NCBI GenBank assembly: GCA_029449235.1
Contig: JANATG010000001.1
Location: 310,001 to 374,000, forward strand
DNA: 64,000 nt
From: Linnemannia schmuckeri
Lineage: Eukaryota; Mortierellomycota; Mortierellomycetes; Mortierellales; Mortierellaceae
Direction of reading: 5' to 3'
Part shown: positions 1-13,297 of the stretch, piece by piece
Numbering within the stretch: the first letter of the stretch is position 1
How the letters are laid out: the number at the start of each line of letters is the position of its first letter
Translations under genes and position numbers: made by a program
Notes under the pieces: model-generated
Seen by the model: the letters and a program-made list of their open reading frames with translations, nothing else
Database searches by the model: none
Told to the model about the DNA's origin: nothing

Positions 1-2747
1 TCTATTGTTGTCGTTGTATGGGTAGTATGGGTCGTATGTGTTGTATGGTCGTACCGTTGGACCCTGGGAGTAACAACAATAAAAAGGGAGGGACATCGTT
101 GCCATGTCGTTCCTTTGGTAGTTTACTTGTTTACTCGATCTCAAGAGAAAGCCAGGGCGGAACATGGGAAACGGAGGGTTGTGGTTGGAGTGTTTGAAGG
201 TGACCGACACCGCTTTTGGTTGGTCGTTCTTTTCCCCTCTTTCTTTCTTTTTCTTTTCTTGGTCGTTTTTTTTTTGTTCACGTTTCCCATTTGAAAGTCC
301 CTGACCTCTGGGACAAAAACAAAAGCACGAAGCAAAATGAAACGAAACAAAACGAACTGCGTTCCGTCCCTGGAGTTTGACTAGGTATTACTGTACTATG
401 GAGTGTGGTTATCACTCCTTATGCCCCTAAACGCCAGACACCTTGGCATACCCCTCTGCCCCTAGACAAAACATATACTTTCTCTTTTCCAGAAGGAAAG
501 GCACATTTTGCAAATCTCTCTTATTCTGAGCTTTCTTTTATCTACTCATTCTCTAATTGCTTCATCTTCCAAAGAACTGTCCAGTCATACCATGGGAAAG
601 GTAAACGAGGGTGAAGAGTCGAAAAGGGAGGTTGCGAAGGAAACCGTAATAGAATAGCAGAAAGAGATAGACTTACGTTGTTTGTAGATGGTTGGTCGTT
701 GGTTGTCGGTTGGATGGTGTTGGATCAATTGAAATATCTTGTTTTTTTTCTTCTTTTGTTCCGAAGGTCGATAAGGGAGTAATATGGTACGAGCCTGCTC
801 GTGCTATTACAACAAACAATAGATAAAAAAAAAAGTCGAAAAAGGAATGTATGAACTGAAATGGGAGAAAAGGAATGCAGAGAAAGGAGGGAGAAGGAGG
901 AGGAGGCGAATGTATATGTGAGCGTGTATGTTTGTAAGTGTGTAGGCTGCCTTGTTGGTTGGTTGGTTGGTTTGTTGGTGGTGAAATGAGCGAGTTGAAA
1001 GAGGAACGTGGCAATGAGAGGGGTAGAGAAGGAGAAGGAGGATTCAAGGGGTTGAGTTGGTTGGTTGGTTGAGCGAGAAGTACGAGCGTGCGCTGAAGAG
1101 GAGCAAGGAAAGAGGGCAGCAAATAGGAGTAGGCGATGGAAATGAAAGAGAGATAGAAAGAGGCGTAGTTGTTTGTCGATAGTTGGTGGTAGTGATGGTG
1201 ATGATGGTGTATCTGTACAAGGTGTAGCGTAGAAGCGAGAGTGAAGACAAAGAAGAAGAAAAGAGGTAAAGAAGAGAGGGGGCGAAGGATGAGTGAAGAA
1301 AAAGTAAGGAGGAAAGAAAGAAAGAAAGAAAAAGTGTGGTAAGAAGGGGAGCAGAGGAGGGGTTTAAGGGACAATGGTTGAGGGTGTTAGAAGGCAATAG
1401 AGTAAATGTACTGTACAATACAATGAATAATAAAAGTAAATGAAATGAATAAGGAGTATTGGGTTTCGTGTTTGAAGAGGAAGGAAGGAGGAGGGTGAGA
1501 AAAAGAAGTAAGGGAAGGAGACAGGGTATGCTGACAGGGGAGGGAGAGAATAGAAGGAAAGAAAGGAAGAAGAAAAGAGGGAGAGGAGGTTGACGTCGAT
1601 GATATGGAGAGATGATGGAGGAGGTGGTCAATGATCAAGGAGAAGTAAAGAATGAACACTGTTTTGAATTGAATATTATTCAATAACAATAATAGTAATA
1701 AGAATAACATTGGGGGTGGGTGCCCGATGCGAGTGCGGAAAGGAGAATGCGGATGCGGATGCGGATGCAACCGCATACAGACCGACAGACTGACGGAGCG
1801 AGAGATAGTGGCAGAGAGCGCAAGATAGAGGCAAAGAGCGAGAGAGACATCGATGGAGAGACAACCTGAACAAGCCCATCCCATGGCTATAATCTCCTAC
1901 ACAGGAGTTGTAGAAGAGGACGAAGCACAATGCTCCAAGGAAAAAAAAAAAAAAAAAAAGGGTAAAAAAAGGCTTGTCGTTTACTCTTCCATACATGGAC
2001 AGCAAGTACGTAATACCATTACAGAAGTACCCCCTTGCCATCCTCATCTCACCCTCCCCAACCTTTACCCCATTCCTATCCACCGACAAAAGCAGAGTTT
2101 CAACTCTCTTCGTCTTCTTGGTCTCCTTTCGTCTTCTTCTAGGCCGTCAGCAATTACAGCAAATAATGAAGCGCACTTTCTTTTATCTTATTTTATGTAT
2201 TTTTTTTTCAAGCATGGTTTTGTTATTGACAGCATTGCGTTCAGTTTTTGCGGACAACACGGAAAATAAAAATATGAACGGACTGAGCACAACAGAGTTG
2301 GAGAGGAGAAAGAAAAAAGAAAAGCAGCAACAGGGGGGGGGGGGGGGTGCACCGCCCCCACTTTCATTTCTTTTGTATTATACTTTCTAGGGTTTCGAAA
2401 TCTTTCTCGTTCTCATTCTCGTTCTATTTTTCACTTTTCTCCGTGGACCTTTTCTCTTCTCCTTGTTCCTTTGTTCGTCTGTGTCGCCTTCAAATGCCAA
2501 TCATGCCAATCAATGCTACGCGGGAAACGCATGTCATTTCGCACCATTACCCCTAGAATGCGTCGGGTTATTTGCTTCTTCTTCTTCTACTACTCCTACT
2601 ACGTCCTTCGTTCATTTTTATATTTTTTATTTTTATTCTCTTCCCTCCAGACGATACAAACACAAGAACAAGAGGAAGCGCATAAGCCCAAGCAAGCATA
2701 CACAAAGGCATGACAACAAAGCAGCGATCGAAACGATCGCACTCCAA

Positions 2748-2796
<49 letters not shown>

Positions 2797-5441
2797 CTCT
2801 CTCTTTTCCTTACCGTCTCTCTCGGAGGAAATGCCCTCGATCGGTTTGCTTTGGACCCTAAAAAAAAATGTCACCGATCCTACTGCTGAACACACACATA
2901 CACAATCCAGGGGACAGGATGAGCAAATGACTCTTTTTTTTTGTTTTTCCCGCCGCTCCCAGGGAATATCAGCGAGAATAGAACATGAACAGTTAAGGAT
3001 GAAGGATAGGATGGAGGGAAAGAGGGAGGATGGGCTCGATCTGTTCTAGTTCCCCTTGTCCCTTGTCCTTTGTCGTTCCAGAGGGTGTGTTTGCTCCGCT
3101 TGCAAACATACACATAATGCATCGATTCTTTTTTCGTTGGTTCTTGTTGGTTCGTTCGTGTAGCATGACAAAACAAGACATCCAAACAAGAAATAGCAGC
3201 AAACATAAACATTAGGGTCATGTGCTAGAATAGGTTTTTTTTTTTCTTTCTCCCTCCTTTGTCTTCGAATGCGACAAAAAAATGCATCCCGGTTGTCGTT
3301 GTAACACCTCACTCTCACCCTCTCACTCTCCCCCTCTCTTTCAACAAAAAAAAAAACTTCCTATAGGTAGACATTCGCTCAGAACGTACCCTTCCTATGG
3401 TATCCCGCTTCTTTGTTCGCCTTTCTTTTTATGTCTTTATGCTTTTTTTTTTCTTTTGGCTGAAGGTTCTGGATGCAGGACTGGATGGATCGTGTATTTA
3501 TGGGTAAAACGCCAAAAAAAAACACGAACTGATCGTCGACACCTCACCCCATTGCGCCTGTTTTTTCCTACTGCCTCTTTGTTTGTTGTCTTACTTGAGG
3601 TAAAAAATGTTCTTTAATCTTCACTGCCATTATTCTCTACGGTAGACAGCCTCAAGATGTATGACAGGAAAAGTATATTTGGCGAGAAGTCCAACACGAA
3701 GACGAGGGGCATAGCATAAAGAAGCTGAAGAATTAGCAGTAACGAGAGTGCAAAGATAAAACAGAAACGAGAAGGGAAAGCGTTCAAGGAGCGTTAGCGC
3801 GAGATGAGGGGAGGGAATCAAGGGAAAGGGAGGTGCAGCCATCTCTGTGTAGAGGTGGTGGTGGTCCTAGATGACTACCATCCAAGATGAAGATGATGCA
3901 TCCACCACCTTGCACAAAGAGTTCCCCGGTCTCATTTCTCTATCTCAGAACGCACCAGCACATTGCAAGGTAGCATACGATACATACCTCATCCATCTCA
4001 TTCTACCACACAGACACCCTTTCTATTCATGTCGCAAGCCCCTTTCCCGTAGGTACTCGAGTGGACCAAGGAACCGGGCCAAAACGCAGGCCTGTGTGGT
4101 TCATGGGCTCGAAAACGGGAGAAAGTGAACGTACATTGACAAGAGATATGCAAGTGGATCCTATCTGACCCTTCAACCCTTGTTTTTTTTCTTTTTACGT
4201 GAAAAATAGTATCCAACATCTTGATAGATACCAAATCTGCGACTTATACTCACTCCACCTACCCATCCTACATATTCTCCCTTGTCTTTACACTGCCTTC
4301 TTTGGTTGTCGTCTCTTTCTTGGTCGGTGCCCCCTTTTTTATGTGTGTGTCTTCATAATCCATCTCATTCAACATTCTGTTCACTTTTCATAACGTTCAA
4401 TGGTTACCTGCTGCCGGTTTTTCGCATGGCTCTGTTTGTACACATCTCCGAAGAACGAAAATATTTTATTTTTATTCATTTCTCTATCTCTCTCCCTCTT
4501 TTCTAACAATGGATGTAAAAAGGTAGACCGATCCGACCAAACGATGGGTTGCAAAACCCCATGACGGCAGAATGGCCAAAGCAAAGCAAAAAAAAGAAAA
4601 AAAAAGTGCAAACGCCTCCTTCTTTTATCACTCGTTTTTCTTTGGCTCCTATGTCAGTACCGTACGAAAAGTAAACTATTTTTTTTTTTTATTTTCGTTC
4701 ATATCATTTTCAACTACCGAGCTTTTACGAGCTGTGGTTTTTGCTGATACTTTTTTTGTGAACAATCTACGCTCACTTCATTTGACCCTTCCATCGCGCG
4801 AAAAAAGAAAACGTGCCGTGGTAGAAAAGGGAGATGTTTGATGATGTTTCTTGATCAGCCATCAACCACCATCAGCATCGAATCAGAGAGACTCGAAACC
4901 GAACAAAAGCAAAGAAAATGCCTTTTTAGCTTTTTCTTACATTACATATGATCAGCTAGTAGTGAAACTGATAGGAACGCGCAAAGTGGTTCGTCACATT
5001 GATTCAACAATTCACAAGCCAAAAAAAAAAAAAAAAAAAGGATGTTTATCTGAGACTAGACGAATCAGCCAGGCCCCGAGCCCTTCTCTCCTTCTCCCCT
5101 TTTCGGCTTCGCACATACACTCTCTTTCGCTTCTTTTTCTTCCCATCGCTCTCTTTCTCGGCCGCTTGTCGACTCTCCTCTGGTCAATTGCGACAGGTGG
5201 TGAGAACTCGAGCAAGATGGATTCAATGAAAGTGACAAAGAAAATAGGGTCGGTCCAACTTTTTTTTTTCAAGTCTCCGAAAAGAGCAAACACCAGAGAC
5301 AAAAACAAAAAAAAAGTAGTGGAGAGCCCATCCAAAGAAAAAAAAAGAGGACATTGCATCGCATTGCAAGCAAACAAGAGCAAGAGCAGCGGGATCAATG
5401 ACGATCGAGCTGAACTTACTAGGGTACGACGGACTCCAACC

Positions 5442-5474
<33 letters not shown>

Positions 5475-5592
5475 AAAAAAAGCTCCACTCCCCTCCTTTC
5501 CCGTTGTGTGCGTGCTGCTGATGCTCAACAGATATATCGAATAGAGTACACACCCTCATCCTGAAACGTTCAAGGGGTAACAGACAAAAAAG
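1..5592. other. Low-complexity intergenic DNA, no supported gene
   Basis: No conserved protein or spliced gene could be recognised. The stretch consists of purine-rich DNA (about 640-1640), T-rich DNA (about 2100-3600), many A or T runs of 8-30 bases, and short simple repeats such as repeated GGATGC near 1750-1770. The long open frames on the minus strand between 670 and 2090 are Ser/Leu/Pro-rich translations of GA-rich DNA and look like compositional artefacts. It may include leader or trailer sequence of genes outside the window. Confidence 0.6.
2751..2792. repeat. (CT)n microsatellite
   Basis: About 21 uninterrupted CT dinucleotides, flanked by further pyrimidine-rich sequence. It produces spurious Ser-Leu and Arg-Glu open frames on the two strands. 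Confidence 0.95.
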
Positions 5593-6308
5593 ATGACAGA
5601 CGAGCGAGAGAGAGGGAACAAGAGCAGCTCTCAGGTAAGTTTTGAATAAATTGCTATTTGTATTGAGGTTTTGTATTGAGTTCTTTGTACGACATAATAA
5701 ATGGGCCAGGTCTATTTCATTTTGGCCAGATGTTTGGTCGTGGGGGTTATTTCTTTATTTTCACGTACACAAGAAAAAAAAGTGATTTTCGCCTCTCTCG
5801 TTCTTGCATGGTCAAGGTTTACAAAATAAAACAAAGGCGGTGCTTGTGTACGGTTTTTGTAGACAGGAAGGATGGGTAGGGTGAAGTGGAGGAATAAGAA
5901 AGAATGAGAAGAGGTCCCATGATTTTGTAGACGAAAAGAAAAAAAAACGAACGCGGGACACACAGACCCCAGACTGGTCCTTTTTCTTGGATCATGCCAT
6001 CCTTGCATCCTTTGTTGACAACGTGTCGTCTTTCAAATGTGAAAGAGCAGCCCAAAACGACTTTATAGACCAAAAAAAAGCAGGTGTCAATGCCTTATTT
6101 GTTTTGCCTACAGATGCCCCTAGACCCGCTTGTCTACAAGCAACCCCTAGACCCTGCGAATGTTTCGTCCGACACTCAAACAACTAACGAGTATTTTTTT
6201 GGCTTGAACTGGAACAACGAAGGAAGACAAACAAAAAATAACAGTAGCCATTCCCCACCATGGATGTTGTTACCAAGGATTCAAAAAAAAAAAATCAATC
6301 GTATCTAA
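5593..6308 (+). CDS. Possible small two-exon gene, unknown product
   Basis: A short open segment (5593-5634) starts with ATG, encodes MTDERERGNKSSSQ and ends at a strong CAG|GTAAGT donor. A TTTTGCCTACAG acceptor at 6113 leads in phase into a second open segment (6114-6308), giving 78 aa. The second exon starts MPLDPLVYKQPLDPANV and ends in a Lys/Asn-rich tail. The splice signals are good, but I recognise no domain, the intron (479 bp) is long for this window, and the surroundings are low in complexity. It could equally be a non-coding transcript or chance. Low confidence. Confidence 0.2.
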
Positions 6309-8371
6309 CAATCAAACATTCATACACAGCAATGATCAAGAACACGAAAAACGGAACGAAAGGGAAAAAAACGCTCTCGCCATCTTACAATCGATTGTCC
6401 AAAAAGAACTAGTTTTCAAAGGACCCAATCCTTCCTATGCTACTTGCTGGTTTTCAAAAAACGTCCCTATCACCTCCTACATTTTCGCAATGGAGTTCCA
6501 TTCTCAATGCCCCTGTCTCTGCCTGGACTATCGACTCCCTTTCATGCGATACAATCGTTTTCACCCTTCCTTCCTTGCCTTCTTTTCTCTCTCGTTTTGA
6601 CATTTTGCTCACTCCTGTCTTCACTCTTTCATGTTTAATATCGAAAGCACGCCATGTCATGGGATGGGAGTCTGCGGGTCTGCCCCTGGATGCGCTCCCT
6701 CTTTCGCCTACCACTCCCCCCTCCCATGCTCCCGGATCTTTTCGTCGATTCATTGATTCATTCTTCGCATAAATGCTCAGTTTTTGCGACCTTCATCCTG
6801 TCAGGGGGGATCAAGCAATGCTTCTCCTCTCGTTTGAGGCATTGTCAAGGACGACTGTTCTCCCTTGTTGTTATACATTTTTTATCCCTTAATCGGCTCG
6901 TAATGCAAACTTGAACAGACTGTTTATTATGCAAAAAAAAAAAAAAACGGCCACCATGCATCGGGGGCTTTTTCCATTGTTATTTTTTTTTTGTTGACGA
7001 TGCAAAGGAGGAGAAGACACGGAGAGACAGAGGCGAAAGGAAGGCCGTTACTTCACTCACTGCAGGAAAGCAAGTATTCACAATATCAACGCACGGAAAA
7101 GGTACGTGTACATGTATGTACTTGTGCATAACAATAGAATCAAGGCAGTGCTGAACGTCCTTTTCTTTTCCTTGCCTTCAAGTTCAACCCCCCTGCCTTT
7201 TCCGCCACGATACGAACGCATTGACTTGCTTTTTGGTGGGTTGTTCTTTACTTTTTTTTTCTTTAGGTCTCCTGAACTAAAAATCAACAAACGACAATGA
7301 ACGAGCAAAAGCAAGGCTGTCGTTTTTCTTTTGTTTGTTTGTGTGGAGAGCGGGATAGAGGAGGGAAGGAAAAAGAAAGGGGACGAGGGACGAGGGATGA
7401 GGGGGATGAGATGGCAGATTGGAAGAGAAGGAAGGATGAGAGTGGATGGAGACGGAGGCTCAAGTTTGCCATGCGATTTTCATTTTTTTTTTTTTTTTTT
7501 TTTTTTTTGTGTTTGTGCTTCTTTGTTTATTTCCATTCCTTTTGGTCGTCCTGTTTTTGGCAACAGAGACTTGGGGGTTAGATCGTTTCGAGTGGCGACA
7601 GTGAAAAAAAAGGAAAGGGGGTGGGGGCTATGAGAGCGAGGTGGGAGACAAAGGCAATTGGTGGTTTGGAAGGTTAGGATTGTGAATGTGAGAGAAGGAA
7701 GGAAGAGAGGGAATACATATATGCAGGACACAGGACTAGTATTGTTTTTTTTCGATACTTATGCATGTGGACGTGCAGCGATTATGGTCCAGCGATTTGT
7801 TGCGCCGCCCCATGCAATGATGTTTGTTGAGTAGAGAGGAAACAATAAAAAAACGCGCTTGTTTTGTGTTTTTGTTAGTCATTCGATATTTGTTTGCTTA
7901 TTGCATGCGTAAAAGCGTAGTTGTTATTGTTTTCACGCGCAATACGGTTACCCGACAGCACGAGCAATGAAAGTTAACAAGTTATTAATACGATGAACCC
8001 GGATCGCCGAATTTTTTTTTTTGTCGGACACAACACGGTTTCTAAAAATTATTGACGCGTTTCCTGCTGCGATGACGCCCTCTGAACGTCTAACACCCAG
8101 ATTTATGAAGTCACTCCAAGTCAAGTGTATTTTTTTTATTTTTTATTTTTTTTATTTTTTTGTTTATCGCACTCTCTCGTCCGCATTTTCTCCCACAACG
8201 ACACCCTATACGCTGTATTTTACTGTCTCTCCGTCAACTCCACCGTCCCATCGATCGCACACACGCACCCACAATCTTTTCCTTCTTCCTCCCACGAGTG
8301 GTGACAACAAACCAGCAACAACAAACAACAAGCAACAAACAATATAACACACACAGAGCGTCTTTTTCAGA
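6309..8371. other. Non-coding DNA and probable leader of the downstream gene
   Basis: No supported coding exon is seen. It contains T runs (for example 7482-7508), GA-rich DNA (7340-7460) and, from about 8160, the CA-rich sequence typical of 5' leaders in this window. That leader runs up to the ATG at 8372. Confidence 0.5.
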
Positions 8372-11300
8372 ATGGAGTATCTTATGCCTCTATGGTTACG
8401 CCAATATATCACCCAACGGCAGAAGCGAGATACGTCAGGTAAATAACAATCCCAGTACAAGTCTGCCACCTTGTTTGGCTACAACGCTACAAGTACTAAA
8501 AGAAACAAAGAATCAAGCTCTAACGGATTTGTTTTTTCATGTACCTTTGCAAACTCAAATAGAGATACCAGAGGACATCGCTCAGCATCTCCTCCACATC
8601 TGTGCACAAGCACTCTACCAACGAGGCAAGTTTTCTCGCTCTTCACCCTTACTCTCTCTCTCGTCTTTTCTCCTGCGCCCCACCCTTTTACATACCACTA
8701 GCATTGTTAACACATACCAACTTCCTTTTCTTACATCTAGATCCAGCGACACTAGCAGAACCGAGAAACATCTCCGTCCAACAATCCTTCTACCGAATCC
8801 TCCACTCCACGCCCATCAACCATGCTTCTTCACCATCACAACCACCACAACCACCGCAACCACAACCATCCTCCATTCGTCACTCCAAATTCCCATTCTC
8901 GTCAACCCCATCAATGTTTAAAGCCCTGGGCCCACGAGATATGGACATCCTTAACAGCCAGGAGATTGTCCGTTTGGCGATTTATGTGATGAAACGGAGC
9001 ACTGTCGAGTTGGCGGATCCGGTCTTGTGTGAGAAGGTTCATACCGAGGGTGAGAAGAAGCGCGCCTCTGCCACTTCTACTGCCGGAAGAGGAGGAAGTG
9101 GAGGTGGAGGGAGTGGTACGAGTGGTGCGTTGAAGCAGGTGTCAAGTATTAGGGGCAACAGGAAAGGAGGAGGAAATGTCGTCATTGGCTCGGACAACAC
9201 CACCATCGCCACCAGTAACAACAAAGGGAGCAGTATCATGGCGAGTTCGATCTATTTAACAAAGGACTTTGATATCGGAAACAGCGTTCTTCACTACCGG
9301 TCAAAAAGGCCCAGTCGCTCATTGGAATCCATCCTCTCCATTGCCACCTTCTGTGCCCGCGCCTTCAAACCCTCTCCCTCACGGGCCCGTCGAATGTCTG
9401 CTAGTTCAACTAGTGGTGGTAGTGAGCACGGTAACAATAATAGTAACAGCGGTTCAGAAGCAGGAGGAGGAGGTAGAGCCGGTGGTGGTAGACCGTCCAC
9501 GGCGGCGATGGTCGGCGCGAAATGGTTGGCGAAATTGGGACAGGTGGTATTTGGAGGTCCCTGTGCTCAGGCGGGGCACTCGCATCATCGACGGACGAGA
9601 CATAGTCCTGACCTCCTCGATCCGCGCACCACTACCAACACTAACGAGAACATCCTCAATAGCAACAGTGGCACACCGGCAGCACAAGGAGGAGCATCGG
9701 CGCAAACAGAGAAGCTGTGCAAGCATTGCTCAGGAGCCATGACCTGTCTTGCAATCTCTATTCTCCGTGAAGCATCCTCATCCTCTTCAACCACATATTC
9801 TGCGCTGTCTGGACAAGGAAGAGGGATCGGAGGAAGGGAGGCCAAGAACTTGCCAGCATCCCCGGCAGCAGCAGCAGGGGCGGCAGGAGCGACAGAGATA
9901 CACGATTCGGGGTTCGACAGTAGGGCTTCAGGACTCGAGCTCTTGGATGCTCAATCGGACGACATTTCGTCCGACACGTCTTCTTCCTCCTTTCTATCGC
10001 CACCTACTATGGCTTCCGCAAGGTTACCATCCTCAGAAACAGGGACGCAGCGCCACGGCCAGAGTTCTCACGCTACCAGTACCAGTAGAGAAGGGTCTCC
10101 AAGGATGATGAGCGAGGACTATCGGCCGCGATTGGAGCTCAAGCACAAGACTACGATCCGTTTCGGTCGAGAAGGCGCTAGTGGTTCAACTCCGAAAATG
10201 GCGTCGTCTCCTTTACCATCTGGCGGGTCACCATACATTGTGTTCGATAAATCCCATCAGAAAGATATTATGATCCGACACCCACTCGAGTCAAACGCCA
10301 ACACCGAATTTTTGCATCAATACCAAGCGGGACAGGATCTATATGAAGAAGAATCTGAAGCTAGCGAGTCAGGCGCCTGGTCACCATCTTCAGACCTGCC
10401 AGACTCGCTTACAGGAGAGTTTGGACCCGACGTGAAGGCAGGCGGCGACTGGAGGAGTAACATGTATGCGAGCACGGGGACTCGTACGCCCCGTGTTGAG
10501 GATCTGGATGATGATACGATGGACAATCTGCCGTTGGGTCAGCGGGTAAAGACGCGACTTGAACGTGATCTGGCAGAAGCTTTGGGCACACCCGTCCTCG
10601 AAGAGCCTAGTTCTTCTTCGTCTCCACCTTTCATCGCACAACCGGCCCAACCACCATCACCACAACCAATAGTAGTAGCAGCAGCGGTGCCTTTGGTGCC
10701 ATCGATCCGACGACCGTCCATCACCGGTTTAGGCATCCACGCCCCCGTCCGCAACAGCAATGGCGACAACGACAGTGATGGTGACGAGGGAGAAGAGATT
10801 TTCCACCAGGCGATCGACCATTTCAGCCACCCACTCTCGACCTCTCCACACAACCTTCGCGTCTCTCCACGAACCACCACCACTACTGCTCCACGTGCCA
10901 TCCCCGGCGCCTCTCCCACGCTTACAGCTGCCTTTATAAACGCTACCAAAGGCCCTAGTACAGCACCATCACCAACGTTCCTTCAACCCTCGCCATCAAA
11001 CTACTTCTCACCGCCTTCTTCACCGGTACCCGCGGTCTCTTATGCCGCCTTGGCCTCTCCCACGACAGACGATGCCGCGACACCTTTACTCACGTCCACT
11101 GCAGGACACGGGGATGCAGGAGAAGATAGCAAGGAGGATGGTGTAGGGTCGCCAAAGACGTATCCTTTCTATGGAGTCGGTATCCGCAGCCGAGTATCTG
11201 TGGACAAGTATGCAGAGGAAGTTGAGGAGTCTATACGAATGGTTCCTCCCGTGGAGTTGGGACGCGAGTCAATCCTGCCAGTTGTCGGTAAAGACGATGG

Positions 11301-12918
11301 CGGTGAGGAGAGAAAGGGCGAAGAGGAGGGAGAGAAGGAAGAGGAAGAAGAGGCTACTCTTGAACAACCTGCTGCCGATGTTGCTGCACCCGCCTCCGAT
11401 AAACCAAAAATGGCCTTCGACAACGATATGGATAACCTCGCAGACGAGGCGGGCGATGTGGACGACGTCGAAATGGAAGTAGCACCATCCAGCAGCCGTA
11501 CCAGCACCACAGCAGCAGAAGAGGAGGAAAAGCCTACAAGTACCGAGAGACGACTATCGACGTTACGGTATGGAGGAGTGGGATTGCATGCTATGACACC
11601 CTCTGACGAGTATATCCAGGATATTGAGGAGGCCATGCAGAGGCCTACGCCGCCTGCTGATCTCAATCCTCCTTCTGATGATTTTAAAGGGGAGGAAGAT
11701 GAATCGGAGGAAAAGGTAGTAGCATTGCCCAAGGCTACATTTGACCCCACAATTGTCGACAACGACGACGAGGACAAGGACAGGGAGGCCAAAAACCCCA
11801 TTGATGAAGAAGAGGGAAACGAGGACGAGGTACGGACAGACGACGAAGCGACGAATGCCACAACCAGCGTCTTGTCAGCCATCGGCAAGATCGAGGACGA
11901 ATCCCTCGCCATTGAAGAGGCCGAGGGCCACTTCGCGACTGCGCTGCGCTATGGCGCTGTGGACCTCCATGGCAAGACGCCCTTTGACGAGTATGCCCAT
12001 GAAATTGAAGAGTTTATCCAGCGCGGCGCGCGAGCGCATGCCATGGAGGGTAAGGATGTGAGGAGTGAAGAGGAAGGAGGGGACAGAAGGTCTGAAGCTG
12101 ATGATGAAGAGGACCGTGACGCGGAGGAGGATGAGGGCGACGACAAAGACGACAACGCCACCAACAAACCAATCTTGCCCCCCATCAGTACAACCTCCTT
12201 ATTTCCAGCATACACTCTCGGAGCCACAACCGACAGCAGCTTCGACTACTCTTCTTCCGACAACCTAGACTCCTACGATTCTTCCGACCCTTCCTCACCC
12301 TCAAGCCCCTTTCCCTCTTCCCCTTCCACCCCATCAACCTCCCAAACAGCCGCCCAAAAAGAACTCCGAGACCTCCGCCGCGCCTCCCAACGCCGGCGCA
12401 AGATCCAACTCGTCGACGACGCGCAACGCAAAAAAGAACAACTCGACCGGATCCGTGAACAGTTGGAGCGTAAAACTCTAGGCAAAATCCGTGAACAGGT
12501 TTCGTTCTGGGAGACCAAGGGGGTTTTGGAACAGAAGGTTGTAGGCGCCGAGGAGATTGTTGAAGATGATGATGATGAGGCTGTGGCTGAGGGAGGGGAA
12601 GGAACTGAGAAAGAAGGTGGTAGCGGTGCTGGTGATGCTGGTGATAGAGCATCTGAGAGCAATAAGGTACCCCTAGGCAGGCTGTCGCTGACCCAAGAAC
12701 ACCTCCGCGGTATGAAGGAATCATCCGGAGAACCAATGTCTCCAGGAAACAGCCAGGGAGGTTACTACAGCGAAATGCCACAAGTGGCTCCGCGACGGTC
12801 TCTTGCCATATCTACTTCTTCTTCAACCCAGAAAGTGCCTCCTCCTCCGCCGGGATCAATGCCGTCTTCCGCCCCAGAACCAAGCGAGATGGACGCCTTC
12901 CTATCCGACGTCGATTAG
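8372..12918 (+). CDS. Large acidic, Ser-rich protein of unknown function
   Basis: Three exons: 8372-8438, 8563-8625 and 8741-12918, totalling 1435 aa with exact phase closure. Intron 1 is 124 bp, GT..TAG. Intron 2 (8626-8740) uses a GC donor in the context AG|GCAAGT; the nearby GTTTTC donor would break the frame. Residues 1-65 are compact and helical (start MEYLMPLWLRQYITQRQ). A second conserved-looking helical stretch, around NSQEIVRLAIYVMKR, follows about 50 residues later. The rest is low in complexity: Gly/Ser runs, Pro/Ser/Thr tracts and several Asp/Glu-rich blocks. Three copies of a ~27-residue motif, YGxVGLxxxTPxDEYxxxIEE, lie near 11165-11245, 11566-11645 and 11944-12025. A Lys/Arg/Glu coiled coil (about 12355-12540) precedes a Pro-rich end. 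I do not recognise a family; a scaffold or regulatory role is only a guess. Confidence 0.75.
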
Positions 12919-13073
12919 TTTTTCTATTTTTTTTTTTTTTTTTCATAATGCACAAATACATAGTTATTTTTTGTATCTCATTCCGAGTGGTGCCTTTTTG
13001 TGGAGGATGAGTGGTTTATTGGAGACTATGTTACAGAATTAACGAAGGGAAATTGAAAACGAAAACGAAAACG

Positions 13074-13105
<32 letters not shown>

Positions 13106-13297
13106 CTGGAGATAAGAGGGACAGCGAAGAAAAGGAAAAGCAGTGTAGAGAGTACAGCACAACCAACGAAACAAAGACTAAAGGAGAATAGAAGAGTACA
13201 GACGAAGGAAGAAGAAGGTATATCGAGAAAGAAACGCCGCTCAAACATCCCGTACCGCCTAGGGTAAGGAAGAAAAGTCAGAAAAGGAGTAGGACGC

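Noticed and set aside
673..2089. Several overlapping minus-strand open frames of 130-230 codons
   Set aside because: They are Ser/Leu/Pro/His-rich translations of GA-rich DNA, overlap each other in different frames, and show no domain or splice logic.
8160..8921. 253-codon frame overlapping the start of the large protein gene
   Set aside because: Only its middle part (8563-8625) is used as exon 2; the rest reads through two introns and the wrong frame of exon 3.
11169..11912. 247-codon antisense Ser-rich frame
   Set aside because: Mirror of the Asp/Glu-rich sense coding region; GAN codons read as NTC Ser-type codons on the other strand.
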